Shown here: one piece after another, positions 9,232-17,731 of the stretch
Layout: the number at the start of each line of letters is the position of its first letter
Numbering within the stretch: position 1 is the first letter of the stretch
DNA from: Lysinibacter cavernae
Lineage (GTDB): Bacteria > Actinomycetota > Actinomycetes > Actinomycetales > Microbacteriaceae
NCBI RefSeq assembly: GCF_011758565.1
Contig: NZ_JAAMOX010000001.1
Span: 744,001-808,000, forward strand
DNA length: 64,000 bases
Direction: 5' to 3'
The notes under the pieces: generated by a model
What the model was told of the DNA's origin: nothing
The model's database searches: none
Seen by the model: only the letters and a program-made list of their open reading frames with translations
Made by a program: the position numbers and the translations under genes

Positions 9232-10683
9232 CTAGTTCTTCTCTTCGAGAGCCGACTTGAGCGCAGCAAGCGACTCGTCGCCGGCGAGTGCGCCAGCAAC
9301 GGTGTTGTCGCTCGAGAATGCCGTGTCGCCTGCAGCGGCAACGTCAGCTGCCTCTTCCAGTGCGGATGCGGCAACCTGCTTCTTGTGGGCTTCCCAACGC
9401 TCCTGTGCAGCAGCGTAGTCCTGCTCCCACTTTTCGCGCTGGGTTTCGAAGCCCTCTTTCCACTCGTTGGTCTCGGGGTCGAAGCCTTCTGGGTACTTGT
9501 AGTTGCCCTCGTCGTCGTACTCCGTGAGCATTCCGTAGAGTGCTGGGTCGAACTCGGTGCCCTCTGGGTCTACGCCCTCGTTGGCCTGCTTGAGGCTCAG
9601 CGAGATGCGGCGACGCTCGAGGTCGATGTCGATAACCTTGACGAATACCTCGTCGTTGACCGAAACAACCTGCTCGGCGAGTTCAACGTGCTTGCCCGAC
9701 AGCTCGGAGATGTGCACGAGGCCCTCGATGCCGTCTGCAACGCGAACGAACGCGCCGAAGGGAACGAGCTTGGTGACCTTACCCGGTGCAACCTGTCCGA
9801 TTGCGTGGGTGCGGGCGAATACCTGCCATGGGTCTTCCTGCGTTGCCTTGAGCGAGAGCGAAACACGCTCGCGGTCGAGCTCAACCGAGAGAACCTCAAC
9901 GGTAACCTCTTGGCCAACCTCAACAACCTCGGAGGCGTGCTCGATGTGCTTCCAGCTGAGCTCGGAAACGTGGACGAGGCCGTCTACGCCGCCAAGGTCA
10001 ACGAATGCACCGAAGTTGACGATCGACGAGATAACACCCTTGCGGACCTGGCCAGGCTGGAGGTTGGCGAGGAACGTCGAGCGGCTCTCTGACTGCGTCT
10101 GCTCAAGCAGTGCACGACGTGAAAGCACAACGTTGTTGCGGTTCTTGTCGAGTTCAAGGATCTTGGCCTCGATCTCCTGACCAAGGTAAGGAGTGAGGTC
10201 GCGAACGCGACGCAGCTCAATGAGCGAGGCAGGAAGGAATCCACGAAGTCCGATGTCAACGATGAGTCCACCCTTGACAACTTCGATGACCGTTCCGGTG
10301 ACAACACCGTCTTCGTCACGGATCTTCTCGACGTCGCCCCAGGCACGCTCGTACTGTGCGCGCTTCTTGCTGAGGATCAGACGACCTTCTTTGTCTTCCT
10401 TCTGCAGAACGAGCGCCTCAACGGTGTCGCCTACGTTGACAACCTCGGTGGGGTCAACGTCGTGCTTGATGGAAAGCTCACGAGAGGGGATAACACCCTC
10501 GGTCTTGTATCCCACGTCGAGCAGAACCTCGTCGCGGTCGATCTTGACAACGGTTCCCTCGATGAGGTCTCCATCGTTGAAGAATTTCAGAGTCTTCTCG
10601 ACTGCGGCAAGAAAATCTTCAGCAGAGCCAATGTCATTGATGGCTACCTGCTTGGCTGCCTTGCCGGTCGTTGCGATTGTCAT
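9232..10683 (-). CDS. rpsA: 30S ribosomal protein S1
   Basis: S1 brings mRNA to the small ribosomal subunit. The 483-residue product has four S1 RNA-binding domains: about 37-105 (GDLIEGTVVKIDRDEVLLDVG), 125-190 (VVTGTVIEVVKGGLIVDIG), 212-280 (GVISSIVNFGAFVDLGG) and 297-365 (GKVTKLVPFGAFVRVADG). The last two are closest to the canonical fold. An acidic linker and an alanine-rich tail ending SALEEKN follow. Four domains and this length are typical of actinobacterial S1, shorter than the six-domain E. coli form. The ATG at 10683 has GGAG about 12 bases upstream. A strong promoter with an adjoining palindrome lies just upstream. Confidence 0.96.
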   Translation of the reverse strand: MTIATTGKAAKQVAINDIGSAEDFLAAVEKTLKFFNDGDLIEGTVVKIDRDEVLLDVGYKTEGVIPSRELSIKHDVDPTEVVNVGDTVEALVLQKEDKEGRLILSKKRAQYERAWGDVEKIRDEDGVVTGTVIEVVKGGLIVDIGLRGFLPASLIELRRVRDLTPYLGQEIEAKILELDKNRNNVVLSRRALLEQTQSESRSTFLANLQPGQVRKGVISSIVNFGAFVDLGGVDGLVHVSELSWKHIEHASEVVEVGQEVTVEVLSVELDRERVSLSLKATQEDPWQVFARTHAIGQVAPGKVTKLVPFGAFVRVADGIEGLVHISELSGKHVELAEQVVSVNDEVFVKVIDIDLERRRISLSLKQANEGVDPEGTEFDPALYGMLTEYDDEGNYKYPEGFDPETNEWKEGFETQREKWEQDYAAAQERWEAHKKQVAASALEEAADVAAAGDTAFSSDNTVAGALAGDESLAALKSALEEKN

Positions 10684-10768
10684 GTAGTTAGTACTCCAGT
10701 ACGGACATATATCAGGCCAAATCAGCTGGTCTCGCGGGCGCGAGGCTGAATTTGACAGCGGACAAAAA

Positions 10769-10818
10769 TGTCACAAGTGTGACACTGTATTGTAGCTGAC
10801 TTTATCAGGGCAATTCAA
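10769..10818 (-). promoter_or_regulatory. rpsA promoter with downstream palindrome
   Basis: On the minus strand, TTGAAT (10813-10818) and TACAAT (10789-10794) form a good sigma-70-type pair with an 18-base spacer. Five bases downstream of the -10, at 10769-10784, is the exact palindrome TGTCACA-AG-TGTGACA. It would cover the start-site region, so it could be an operator or a hairpin at the extreme 5' end of the message. Confidence 0.6.
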
Positions 10819-10867
10819 GGCGCGACGCGGTGCCACGCCGCGCCAAGAATCCATGAACCCCTAGTCT

Positions 10868-11656
10868 CTACCAGGTGGACTCGCCCCGGGTAACCGCATC
10901 GTATCCACCGTCAACAAAAATGACCTGACCACACAGGTGACTGTTCTGCTCGCTTGTGAGCCAAACCAGCAGCTCGGCAGGAACGATCGCCGCGGCAGGA
11001 CCGTTCAGTGGCATCGGCACCTGTTCGTTCAGCTGCTTACGTCCTTCTTCTGTTGCCACCAACTCAGCCGTCATCGGAGTGAGGATCACTCCGGGGGCAA
11101 TTGCGTTCAGCGGGATGCCAGCCCCAGCCCACTCGGCGGTGGGAGCGGTGCGGCGAACCCACCGGGCAAGAGCTTGCTTGCTCGTTGAGTAAATCATGTA
11201 CCCAACTTCTGGCCCGAGGTCGGCAAGCTCCTGTGCCCGCGCGATAGCTTTCGGCTCATCCCCGGCAATGAACGCCTCAAGAAGGGCGTCATCATGCGGG
11301 TGCAGCGACGCCATCGACGCAACTGTCGCCGCGCGTGGAGCATCAGACTTCGCAAGCAGTGGCCGAAGCCCCTCAAGCGTGGCAATTGCGCCGAAGTAGT
11401 TCACGCCGGCAGTTGCGGGAATCGGAGCACTCAGCCCTGCAATTGCAAGCACGGCGTCAACGCGACCGCCCGACAACTCAGTCGCCTGAGCAACCATAGT
11501 CGCTCGACCATCCGCAGTGGTGAGGTCGACATTGATGTCGGTGTCGCGGAGGTCAACGCCAATCACGGTGTTGCCAGCAGCCTCCAACAGTTCTTTGCTC
11601 GCCTTGCCGATGCCGGATGCGGCGCCGGTGACGACGTAGGTGCGTTGTGTTGTCAT
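10868..11656 (-). CDS. Short-chain dehydrogenase/reductase
   Basis: This 262-residue enzyme has the SDR cofactor motif TGAASGIG at 10-17, an acidic residue at the end of the second strand (GVDLRD, suggesting NAD(H) preference), the NAG-like segment AIAGLSAP, and the catalytic YSTSK (Tyr near 157, Lys near 161). The tail has AIAPGVILTPM and the common SDR ending LCGQVIFVDGGYDA. The substrate cannot be read from sequence; it most resembles the 3-alpha-hydroxysteroid dehydrogenase/carbonyl reductase branch. It is 42 bp downstream of a MarR gene on the same strand and is probably in its operon, which suggests induction by a small aromatic or toxic ligand. Confidence 0.85.
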   Translation of the reverse strand: MTTQRTYVVTGAASGIGKASKELLEAAGNTVIGVDLRDTDINVDLTTADGRATMVAQATELSGGRVDAVLAIAGLSAPIPATAGVNYFGAIATLEGLRPLLAKSDAPRAATVASMASLHPHDDALLEAFIAGDEPKAIARAQELADLGPEVGYMIYSTSKQALARWVRRTAPTAEWAGAGIPLNAIAPGVILTPMTAELVATEEGRKQLNEQVPMPLNGPAAAIVPAELLVWLTSEQNSHLCGQVIFVDGGYDAVTRGESTW

Positions 11657-11698
11657 ATTTCTTCTCTACCTTTCAAACTGACGCTTGGGGCGGCACGA

Positions 11699-12208
11699 TC
11701 ACTCACTGATCTGCGCGGCAAACGCCTTTGCGTCCCGACTGAAACGCTGAAGCAGTTCAGCCAGGTTGGCTCGTTGATCATCTGGCCAGCTTGCGAGGAT
11801 GTTGGCCATCATGTCGTCCCCAGCGACGACAAGAACTCGCATGGTGGCAAGCCCATCGGCGGTGAGGCGGATGCGGGATGCCCTGGCATCCGCAGCATCC
11901 GTTGCGCGTTCGACGAGCCCAAGCTCGGCGAGTCGCTTTGTCATCTTGCTGACGTTCGAGGCCCCGACTCCGAGTGTTTCTGCAAGATCTGAGGGCCGAG
12001 TTGCGCCGTTTCGGGACAACGACGTCAAGAGGATGATGCTGGTTGCGTCGAGCGCCGTGCCAGCAGACTGTGCGAGGCGTTCAATGAAGCCCCCGGACCC
12101 CCACAGCGTGAAGACCTCAAGCAAGGCAGCAAGCGGGGCTGAGCTGTAGTCGAGTGGATTTTCCATAGGAGAAACGGAGCTACCGCGTTGTCCTGCTGGG
12201 TTGGCCAC
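11699..12208 (-). CDS. MarR family transcriptional regulator
   Basis: The 169-residue protein has a MarR winged-helix core at about 60-140 (LTSLSRNGATRPSDLAETLGV, then VSKMTKRLAELGLVER and a basic wing ADARASRIRLTADG). Flanking helices suit dimerisation. I kept the GTG at 12208, which has a GAGG about 8 bases upstream and lies about 25 bases after the predicted start site; an internal ATG at 12166 has no ribosome-binding site. It is first in a two-gene unit with the SDR. A palindrome overlapping its own promoter suggests autorepression relieved by a ligand. The ligand is unknown. Confidence 0.88.
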   Translation of the reverse strand: MANPAGQRGSSVSPMENPLDYSSAPLAALLEVFTLWGSGGFIERLAQSAGTALDATSIILLTSLSRNGATRPSDLAETLGVGASNVSKMTKRLAELGLVERATDAADARASRIRLTADGLATMRVLVVAGDDMMANILASWPDDQRANLAELLQRFSRDAKAFAAQISE

Positions 12209-12224
12209 GAATCACACCTCGATT

Positions 12225-12267
12225 TACTGTCTTGACGACAGTATATCAATTGAGGCTGAACGATCAA
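12225..12267 (-). promoter_or_regulatory. marR-SDR promoter with embedded operator
   Basis: On the minus strand, TTGATC (12262-12267), a 16-base spacer and TATACT (12240-12245) make a strong promoter. The exact inverted repeat TACTGTC-TTGAC-GACAGTA at 12225-12243 overlaps most of the -10 and the predicted start site. Its size and position are those of a MarR autorepressor operator. Confidence 0.7.
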
Positions 12268-12273
12268 GGGCAA

Positions 12274-13239
12274 CTACTCAAGCGACTGGTAATCGCCAAT
12301 CCACTGAGCAAGCTCCGGATAACAGGCCGGATTTCGGCTAATCGCCTGGTGCAGCTCTGGAAACAACTGAGCGAGACGCGCGAGCCTCGCGGGATCAGTC
12401 GAGGGAGAAGACGCCTCTGAAACGGCGACGGCAACCTCCGCCGCGATCCAATCGCGAAGGCCCTCATAACAGGCTGGGTGAGCAAGTACACTCGACCACA
12501 CTTCTGGGCTCGAGACCGCGATCTCGGACAGTCGCTCAGGCGAGGTATTTTGGTCTGCAAGTTCGTCCCACGAACCAACATCGAGGTCTTGGGGCGAGCG
12601 AACATCAGCACCGGCATCATTAGGAAGCTGCGACAAAGACGACACGACTTCGCTATCACCGGCGGCATCCCCTGCGCCGCCGCCTGGTTGCTGCGATTTC
12701 GAGCCGAACCTACGATTGACGGCCTCTAATGCCCCGGTAAGCGGAAGCGCGTCGGGCTCCGTAGCCGTCAGCGAACCGTCGGGCACGGCAATTTGCTCAA
12801 TGAAATCGCCCTCGGCCTTGCTCCGAACTTGGCCGTCGCGGAACTCGTGAACATCTTCAACGGTCAGTATCCATTCGGCCGTCTCCAGCACAACGACCCG
12901 GGGCCGACGACTGAATAAGCCCTGACTCCCCTCCGTCTGAACTGTAACCGATCCTTGCGGCACAGAAAAGGTCAGGCCATCGTCGGAAATTGAACCAGGC
13001 GATACCTGGCCAAAAATACGCTCAGCCGCGATACCGATTGCAAGGTTGCCCCTGACCGTCTGCGGCTCTTCCCGGCGCGCACCAACGAAGGGCGGCAGCC
13101 CACGCTTGCTTGAAAACACCGCATCGGAGGCAAGCCACATGGACTCGACTCCGTGTGCGCCGTGCATCGTGGGAAGTTGATCGGTCGACAGAAAGACACC
13201 AAGCAGTGATTCAGAATCGCGATTCGCCGCAATTGCCAT
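12274..13239 (-). CDS. Hypothetical protein with C-terminal leucine-rich-variant-like repeats
   Basis: I do not recognise the whole protein. From the ATG at 13239 (MAIAANRDSES) it has 321 residues; a longer frame starting at 13362 would overlap polA and looks non-native. The N-terminal 170 residues look globular and beta-rich (TFSVPQGSVTVQTEG, WILTVEDVHEF). A low-complexity linker rich in G, S and D follows. The last 85 residues carry motifs SSPEVWSSVLAHPACYEGLRDWI and LFPELHQAISRNPACYPELAQWI, the pattern of variant leucine-rich repeats common in actinobacterial proteins of unknown function. It lies 77 bp after polA on the same strand. A membrane segment is not evident. The function is unknown. 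Confidence 0.65.
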   Translation of the reverse strand: MAIAANRDSESLLGVFLSTDQLPTMHGAHGVESMWLASDAVFSSKRGLPPFVGARREEPQTVRGNLAIGIAAERIFGQVSPGSISDDGLTFSVPQGSVTVQTEGSQGLFSRRPRVVVLETAEWILTVEDVHEFRDGQVRSKAEGDFIEQIAVPDGSLTATEPDALPLTGALEAVNRRFGSKSQQPGGGAGDAAGDSEVVSSLSQLPNDAGADVRSPQDLDVGSWDELADQNTSPERLSEIAVSSPEVWSSVLAHPACYEGLRDWIAAEVAVAVSEASSPSTDPARLARLAQLFPELHQAISRNPACYPELAQWIGDYQSLE

Positions 13240-13315
13240 AATTACTCGTTTATCTTTCTCTCTACAACGCCGGCCGTGGCTGCCAAACGCAGGCAAGGCA
13301 GACTTCAAGCGCAGG

Positions 13316-16066
13316 CTAGTGCGCGCCGGCATCCCAGTTGACGCCGCGCCCAATGTGAACATCGAGCGGGACGCTCAGTTCTACAACGTTCGACATCTCT
13401 TCGTGCACGATAGCCTCTGCCGTTTCCCACTCGCCAGGAGCCACCTCGACGATTATCTCATCGTGAACCTGGAGAAGCATGCGAGAGGCAAGCTCTTGCT
13501 CACCAAAGCGACGCTCAATGCCAACCATTGCGAGCTTCATGATGTCCGCCGCGCTCCCCTGAATGGGGGCGTTTAGCGCAGCACGTTCGGCGTTTTCACG
13601 AACAAGTCGGTTTGGGCTGCTCAGCTCAGGGAAGAAGCGCTTACGCCCAAAAATAGTTTCGGTGTACAGGTCTTCTTTTGCCTGTTCTACAACGGAACGC
13701 AGGTAGTCGCGCACCGCACCAAAGCGAGCGAAGTAGTCACCCATGAGCTGCTTTGCCTCGCCCACCGAAATATTTAGCTGCTTTGAGAGCCCAAACGCAC
13801 TGAGGCCGTACGCAAGGCCGTAGGACATCGCCTTGACCTTGCTGCGCATTTCAGACGTTACGTCGCTTGGCTCAACGCCAAAGATTCGGCCACCAACAAA
13901 GCTGTGCAGATCTTCGCCGAGGTTGAAGGCCTCGATGAGCCCCTCGTCGCCAGAGAGGTGAGCCATGATACGCATCTCAATCTGCGAGTAATCGGCGGTC
14001 AGCAGCGTTTCGTATCCTTCACCAACAACAAAGGCCTGACGAATACGCCGGCCCTCGGCCGTGCGCACTGGAATGTTCTGCAGGTTGGGGTCGGCGGATG
14101 ACAAACGCCCCGTGCTCGTGCCCGCCTGCTGGTAGGTGGTGTGCACGCGTGAATTCTCGCCGACCGCTTTCTCGAGGGTTTCTACGATCTGCCGCAGCTT
14201 TGTCGCATCGCGGTGCTGGAGCAGGAGGCCAAGAAACGGGTGCGGATTCTTCGATTGCAGGTCGGTGAGCGCCGCGGCGTCGGTTGAGTAGCCAGTCTTT
14301 GTCGCCCGGGTCTTAGGCATATCGAGCTCGTCAAAGAGCACCTCTTGCAATTGCTTTGGCGAACCGAGGTTGACCTCGTGACCGATCACGTCGTACGCCT
14401 GCTGAGCGAGCCCAGACGTGCGCTCCCCCAATTCCGCATTCATCGAGGAGAGGATGCCTCGGTCGATCGCAACGCCCCGAAGCTCCATCTTGGCGAGCAC
14501 AGGGAGCACCGGCATCTCAATCGTTTCGTACACGCTTAACGTGCCCTCATCGCTCGCCGCCGTAATGTGCTGCTGCAGACGACGAACGAACCACGCCGTT
14601 GTTGCGGTACTCACAACCGAATCTTCGTCGGGAACGAGCTGATTGGGGTCTGCCACCGGCAACGACTCGCCAAGGTACCGAGACACAAGATCTTCGAGGG
14701 TTTTGTCTGGGCTGCCGGGCCGAAGAAGCCATCCGCCGAGGAACACATCGCCCCGAACCCCGTCAACCCCCAGCTGTTTGGCAGCTTCCGAGGTGAGATC
14801 GTCTTGGCTCTGCTCGCCGGTTGCCGCAGCCCGTGCGCCGGCCAGAGCGCGGGCGGCAGCCTGGACCTGGTGCTTTGCGTCGAACATAATCTTTGGGCTA
14901 TCGCTGGCCAGCCAGGCCTCGAACTGGGCGTAATCGGCTGCACCGGGTTGCCAGGCAAGTTGAACGCTTGTGGCGCCAGCCGCAATGCCAACACCAACGA
15001 CTGATCCTGAGGTTGCGTCGATATCAAAGTGCAGCCCCAATCCGTCTGGGTGCGCGGCAGACTCGCGGGCTAACCAGGCCTCGAGTTCTTCGTCAAGCAG
15101 CACCATCGGTTTTGGGCACGGCTCAGCAGTGATCACAGCAACCGGCCCGGATGATGCCGTCGCAGACGCGCCCTCGTGTCCGTTGAGCTTCAGGACCCGC
15201 TCAAGGAGGCTGCGGAATTCGAGCCGACCAAATGCCTCACGAACGGCATCCTCGTTGAACGGCTTAGGGGTGAGGTCGTCGAGTTCAACCGGCAGTTCGA
15301 CGTCGTTGACAAGACGGTTGAGGCGACGGTTACGTTCCGCGAGGTGAGCGTGCTCGCGAAGGCTTTCGCCGACCTTGCCACCAATCTCGTCTTGGTGCGC
15401 AAGAATCTCGTCAAGCCCCCCGTAGAGGTTGATCCACTTCACTGCGGTCTTTTCGCCAACCTTTGGCACACCTGGCAGGTTGTCGCTCGTCTCGCCAACA
15501 AGCGCGGCGATCTCTGGATACTGCTCTGGCCGCACGCCGTAGCGTTCCATCACTTTCTCGGCGTCGTAGCGAGTCAGATCGCTGACGCCCTGACGTGACG
15601 GGTACAGCAGGGTGACATCATCGTTCACCAGCTGGATAGTGTCGCGGTCACCGCTGACCACAAGCACACGGTATCCGCCCTCAGCCCCTCGCTTAGCAAG
15701 GGTCGCCAGAATGTCGTCTGCCTCGTAGTCTTCTTTTTCAATCGTAAAGATGCCCATGGCCGCAAGGGTCTGCTGCAAGAGCGGGATCTGCCCCTTGAAC
15801 TCAACAGGAGTCTCGCCACGTGTGCCCTTGTACTCGGGATACTCCCTCGTGCGGAATGAGTGGCGCGAGATATCAAAAGCCACCGCAAGCGCATCGGGCT
15901 TCTCAGCCTTTAGAAGGTTGATAAGCATGGCGATAAATCCGTGGATGGCGTTGGTGTATTGCCCGTCGCGCGTCTGAAAGCTCTCGACGGGGAGCGCATA
16001 GAACGCGCGGAACGCGAGCGAGTGACCGTCGATGACCATGAGAGTAGGCTTTGATGTATTTGACAC
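13316..16066 (-). CDS. polA: DNA polymerase I
   Basis: PolA fills gaps in repair and removes Okazaki primers. From GTG 16066 it has 916 residues. The N-terminal 5'-3' exonuclease starts at LMVIDGHSLAFRAFYAL and includes YEADDILATLA and VVSGDRDTIQLV. A middle 3'-5' exonuclease-like domain follows (LGLHFDIDATSG), and the polymerase domain has motif A (DYSQIEMRIMAHLSGD), motif B (RSKVKAMSYGLAYG) and motif C (VHDEIIVE). The usual D-x-E of the proofreading site reads D-I-D, so proofreading is probably lost, as in other actinobacteria. A longer frame to 16189 would overlap the divergent thioesterase gene; the ATG at 16039 is another possible start. Confidence 0.95.
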   Translation of the reverse strand: MSNTSKPTLMVIDGHSLAFRAFYALPVESFQTRDGQYTNAIHGFIAMLINLLKAEKPDALAVAFDISRHSFRTREYPEYKGTRGETPVEFKGQIPLLQQTLAAMGIFTIEKEDYEADDILATLAKRGAEGGYRVLVVSGDRDTIQLVNDDVTLLYPSRQGVSDLTRYDAEKVMERYGVRPEQYPEIAALVGETSDNLPGVPKVGEKTAVKWINLYGGLDEILAHQDEIGGKVGESLREHAHLAERNRRLNRLVNDVELPVELDDLTPKPFNEDAVREAFGRLEFRSLLERVLKLNGHEGASATASSGPVAVITAEPCPKPMVLLDEELEAWLARESAAHPDGLGLHFDIDATSGSVVGVGIAAGATSVQLAWQPGAADYAQFEAWLASDSPKIMFDAKHQVQAAARALAGARAAATGEQSQDDLTSEAAKQLGVDGVRGDVFLGGWLLRPGSPDKTLEDLVSRYLGESLPVADPNQLVPDEDSVVSTATTAWFVRRLQQHITAASDEGTLSVYETIEMPVLPVLAKMELRGVAIDRGILSSMNAELGERTSGLAQQAYDVIGHEVNLGSPKQLQEVLFDELDMPKTRATKTGYSTDAAALTDLQSKNPHPFLGLLLQHRDATKLRQIVETLEKAVGENSRVHTTYQQAGTSTGRLSSADPNLQNIPVRTAEGRRIRQAFVVGEGYETLLTADYSQIEMRIMAHLSGDEGLIEAFNLGEDLHSFVGGRIFGVEPSDVTSEMRSKVKAMSYGLAYGLSAFGLSKQLNISVGEAKQLMGDYFARFGAVRDYLRSVVEQAKEDLYTETIFGRKRFFPELSSPNRLVRENAERAALNAPIQGSAADIMKLAMVGIERRFGEQELASRMLLQVHDEIIVEVAPGEWETAEAIVHEEMSNVVELSVPLDVHIGRGVNWDAGAH

Positions 16067-16121
16067 ATCCCCCAGCCTACAAGCCCGCACCGACGGACAG
16101 CTGGTCGACTTAGAGGACACC

Positions 16122-16538
16122 ATGACAAACGAAGCAATCGACGGCATGAAATTTCTGGAAACTCGCGGCGTTGGTGCCCTCGCCGACAAGATGGGAATCG
16201 AGTTTCAGGAATTCACCATCGACCGCACCGTCGCCACGATGCCGGTTGCCGGAAACACCCAGCCTGCCATGCTGCTGCACGGTGGAGCCTATGTTGTGCT
16301 GGGCGAATCGCTCGGTTCGATGGCGGCAAATCTCTTTGCTGGCCCGAATAAACTCGCCGTTGGCATCGATATCAACGCCACTCATACCGCGTCGGCAACT
16401 GAGGGTTACGTCACGGCGGTGTGTACGCCCATCCACCTCGGACGCAGTCTCACGGTTCACGAGATTGTAATCACAAACGAAGCAGGAAAGCGCTGCTCGA
16501 CCGTGCGCATCACGAACCTCATCAAGGACGCCAAATAG
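16122..16538 (+). CDS. Hotdog-fold thioesterase, PaaI family
   Basis: The 138-residue protein has the PaaI/YdiI-type hotdog core: MPVAGNTQPAMLLHGGAYVVLGESLGSMAA, with HGG on the central helix and a glutamate two turns later as likely catalytic residue. It ends in the beta-sheet segments NATHTASATEGYVTAVCTPIHLGRS. Such enzymes hydrolyse acyl- or aroyl-CoA thioesters as tetramers; the substrate here is unknown. I chose ATG 16122, preceded by AGAGG at good spacing, over an upstream in-frame start at 16032 that would lie across the polA start. It is divergent from polA and convergent with the ANTAR regulator. Confidence 0.88.
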   Translation: MTNEAIDGMKFLETRGVGALADKMGIEFQEFTIDRTVATMPVAGNTQPAMLLHGGAYVVLGESLGSMAANLFAGPNKLAVGIDINATHTASATEGYVTAVCTPIHLGRSLTVHEIVITNEAGKRCSTVRITNLIKDAK

Positions 16539-16587
16539 ATTTACGCCGCGTCGTGTGATTGCCCGGGTTGTGCCGACGACTCACAGC

Positions 16588-16647
16588 ATCGAGGGCGGGA
16601 TATCCACCCTATTAATCGAAAAATAGGGTGGATATCCCGCCCTCGAT
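16588..16647. repeat. Perfect 26-bp palindrome, 8-base loop
   Basis: Arms 16588-16613 (starting ATCGAGGGCGGGATATCC) and 16622-16647 are exact reverse complements around AATCGAAA. It lies between two convergent genes, so a two-way terminator is the likely role. There is no T-run. Confidence 0.8.
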
Positions 16648-16680
16648 TACGAGTTGGCTTGGTCTGAGCGCGCGCTGGGA

Positions 16681-16730
16681 GTGAACGACGGTGGGCCCGC
16701 AACCGAAGTTGCGGGCCCACCGTCGTTCAC
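16681..16730 (-). terminator. Terminator hairpin of the ANTAR regulator gene
   Basis: Perfect 23-bp arms, 16681-16703 and 16708-16730, flank a CGAA tetraloop. It begins 8 bases past the regulator's stop codon on the minus strand. Confidence 0.85.
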
Positions 16731-16737
16731 AAACGTT

Positions 16738-17385
16738 CTATTCGGCTTCTGCCGCTGGTTCGGCAGCCTTTGCGGGAGCCTTCTTGTCACCACTCAGCTG
16801 ATCGATGATGGCCTGAGCTACATCGTGCATCGTGAGCCGGCGATCCATGGATGCCTTCTGAATCCAGCGGAATGCCTCTGGCTCGGTCAGGCCCATCTTC
16901 TCGTTGAGGATGCCCTTTGCACGGTCAACCAGTTTGCGGGTCTCGAAACGCTCGACAAGGTCGGTGACCTCTGCCTCAAGCGTGACAATTTGCTGGTAGC
17001 GAGAAAGCGCAATTTCGATTGCGGGAAGCAGATCGTTCGGAGTAAACGGCTTCACAACGTAAGCCAGAGCACCGGCTTCACTTGCGCGCTCGACCAGCTC
17101 TTTCTGGCTGAAGGCGGTGAGCAGCACAACCGGCGCGATGTGGTTCTTGCTAAGGCGCTCGGCAGCTGAGATGCCATCAAGCAGCGGCATTTTCACATCC
17201 ATGACAACGAGGTCGGGGCGCAGCTCGGTCGCAAGTGCAACAGCGGTTTCTCCATCACCGGCTTCGCCGACGACATCAAACCCGGCGTCGCGCAGGATTT
17301 CAACGATATCGAGACGAATCAGTGATTCGTCTTCGGCCACAACAACGCGGCGGGGTGCAGTATTTGATGGAGTTTGGTCATTCAC
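16738..17385 (-). CDS. ANTAR-domain response regulator (PdtaR-like)
   Basis: The 215-residue protein joins a receiver domain (acidic pocket EDE at 18-20, phospho-acceptor Asp63 in VVMDVKMP, VVKPF lysine near 112) to an ANTAR RNA-binding domain at about 130-190 (LVDRAKGILNEKMGLTEPEAF). ANTAR regulators bind paired stem-loops in nascent RNA and prevent termination. The organisation is that of mycobacterial PdtaR (Rv1626), which is controlled by the PdtaS kinase and ethanolamine-related signals; no kinase gene is adjacent here. A K/A/E-rich tail follows. The start is GTG. The divergent tRNA-Leu begins 38 bp away. Confidence 0.92.
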   Translation of the reverse strand: MNDQTPSNTAPRRVVVAEDESLIRLDIVEILRDAGFDVVGEAGDGETAVALATELRPDLVVMDVKMPLLDGISAAERLSKNHIAPVVLLTAFSQKELVERASEAGALAYVVKPFTPNDLLPAIEIALSRYQQIVTLEAEVTDLVERFETRKLVDRAKGILNEKMGLTEPEAFRWIQKASMDRRLTMHDVAQAIIDQLSGDKKAPAKAAEPAAEAE

Positions 17386-17423
17386 AGGGTTAAGCCTACG
17401 GTATTGTTGTACCCGTTGCGCAA

Positions 17424-17509
17424 GCCGGATTGGCGGAATGGTAGACGCGGAGCACTCAAAATGCTTTGTTCGAAAGGACGTGTGGGTTCAAGTCCCACAT
17501 CCGGCACCA
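17424..17509 (+). tRNA. tRNA-Leu (CAA anticodon)
   Basis: The 7-bp acceptor GCCGGAT/ATCCGGC, discriminator A and encoded CCA (17507-17509) close an 86-base class II tRNA. The anticodon loop CTCAAAA in stem GAGCA/TGCTT gives CAA, reading UUG. A long variable arm (TTGTTCGAAAGGACG region) and the T-loop GTTCAAGTC confirm leucine. Confidence 0.97.
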
Positions 17510-17531
17510 AATTACCCGCTCGGGTAAATCA

Positions 17532-17560
17532 GAAAAGCCCCTCCTCTGGAGGGGCTTTTC
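17532..17560 (+). terminator. tRNA-Leu terminator
   Basis: The stem GAAAAGCCCCTCC/GGAGGGGCTTTTC (17532-17544, 17548-17560) has a 3-base loop and a T-rich 3' side. It is a typical intrinsic terminator 23 bases after the tRNA. Confidence 0.85.
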
Positions 17561-17662
17561 TCGTTAAAAGCCGGTTGTGTTCGGGCGTGTCGTGTCACAT
17601 CTGAAGAATTTGAACACCGATGAAGACCTGGCTCCGAGTCTTCACTCCCCGACGCACAAACG

Positions 17663-17708
17663 AGCTCGGCCCGTGAAATGCACATATGTTCATTTCACGG
17701 GCCGAGCT
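17663..17708 (-). terminator. pyk terminator palindrome
   Basis: Perfect 18-bp arms, 17663-17680 and 17691-17708, flank a 10-base loop. It begins 24 bases past the pyk stop on the minus strand. Confidence 0.8.
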
Positions 17709-17731
17709 GCACCCTTGCGGGGTTGAATGAC

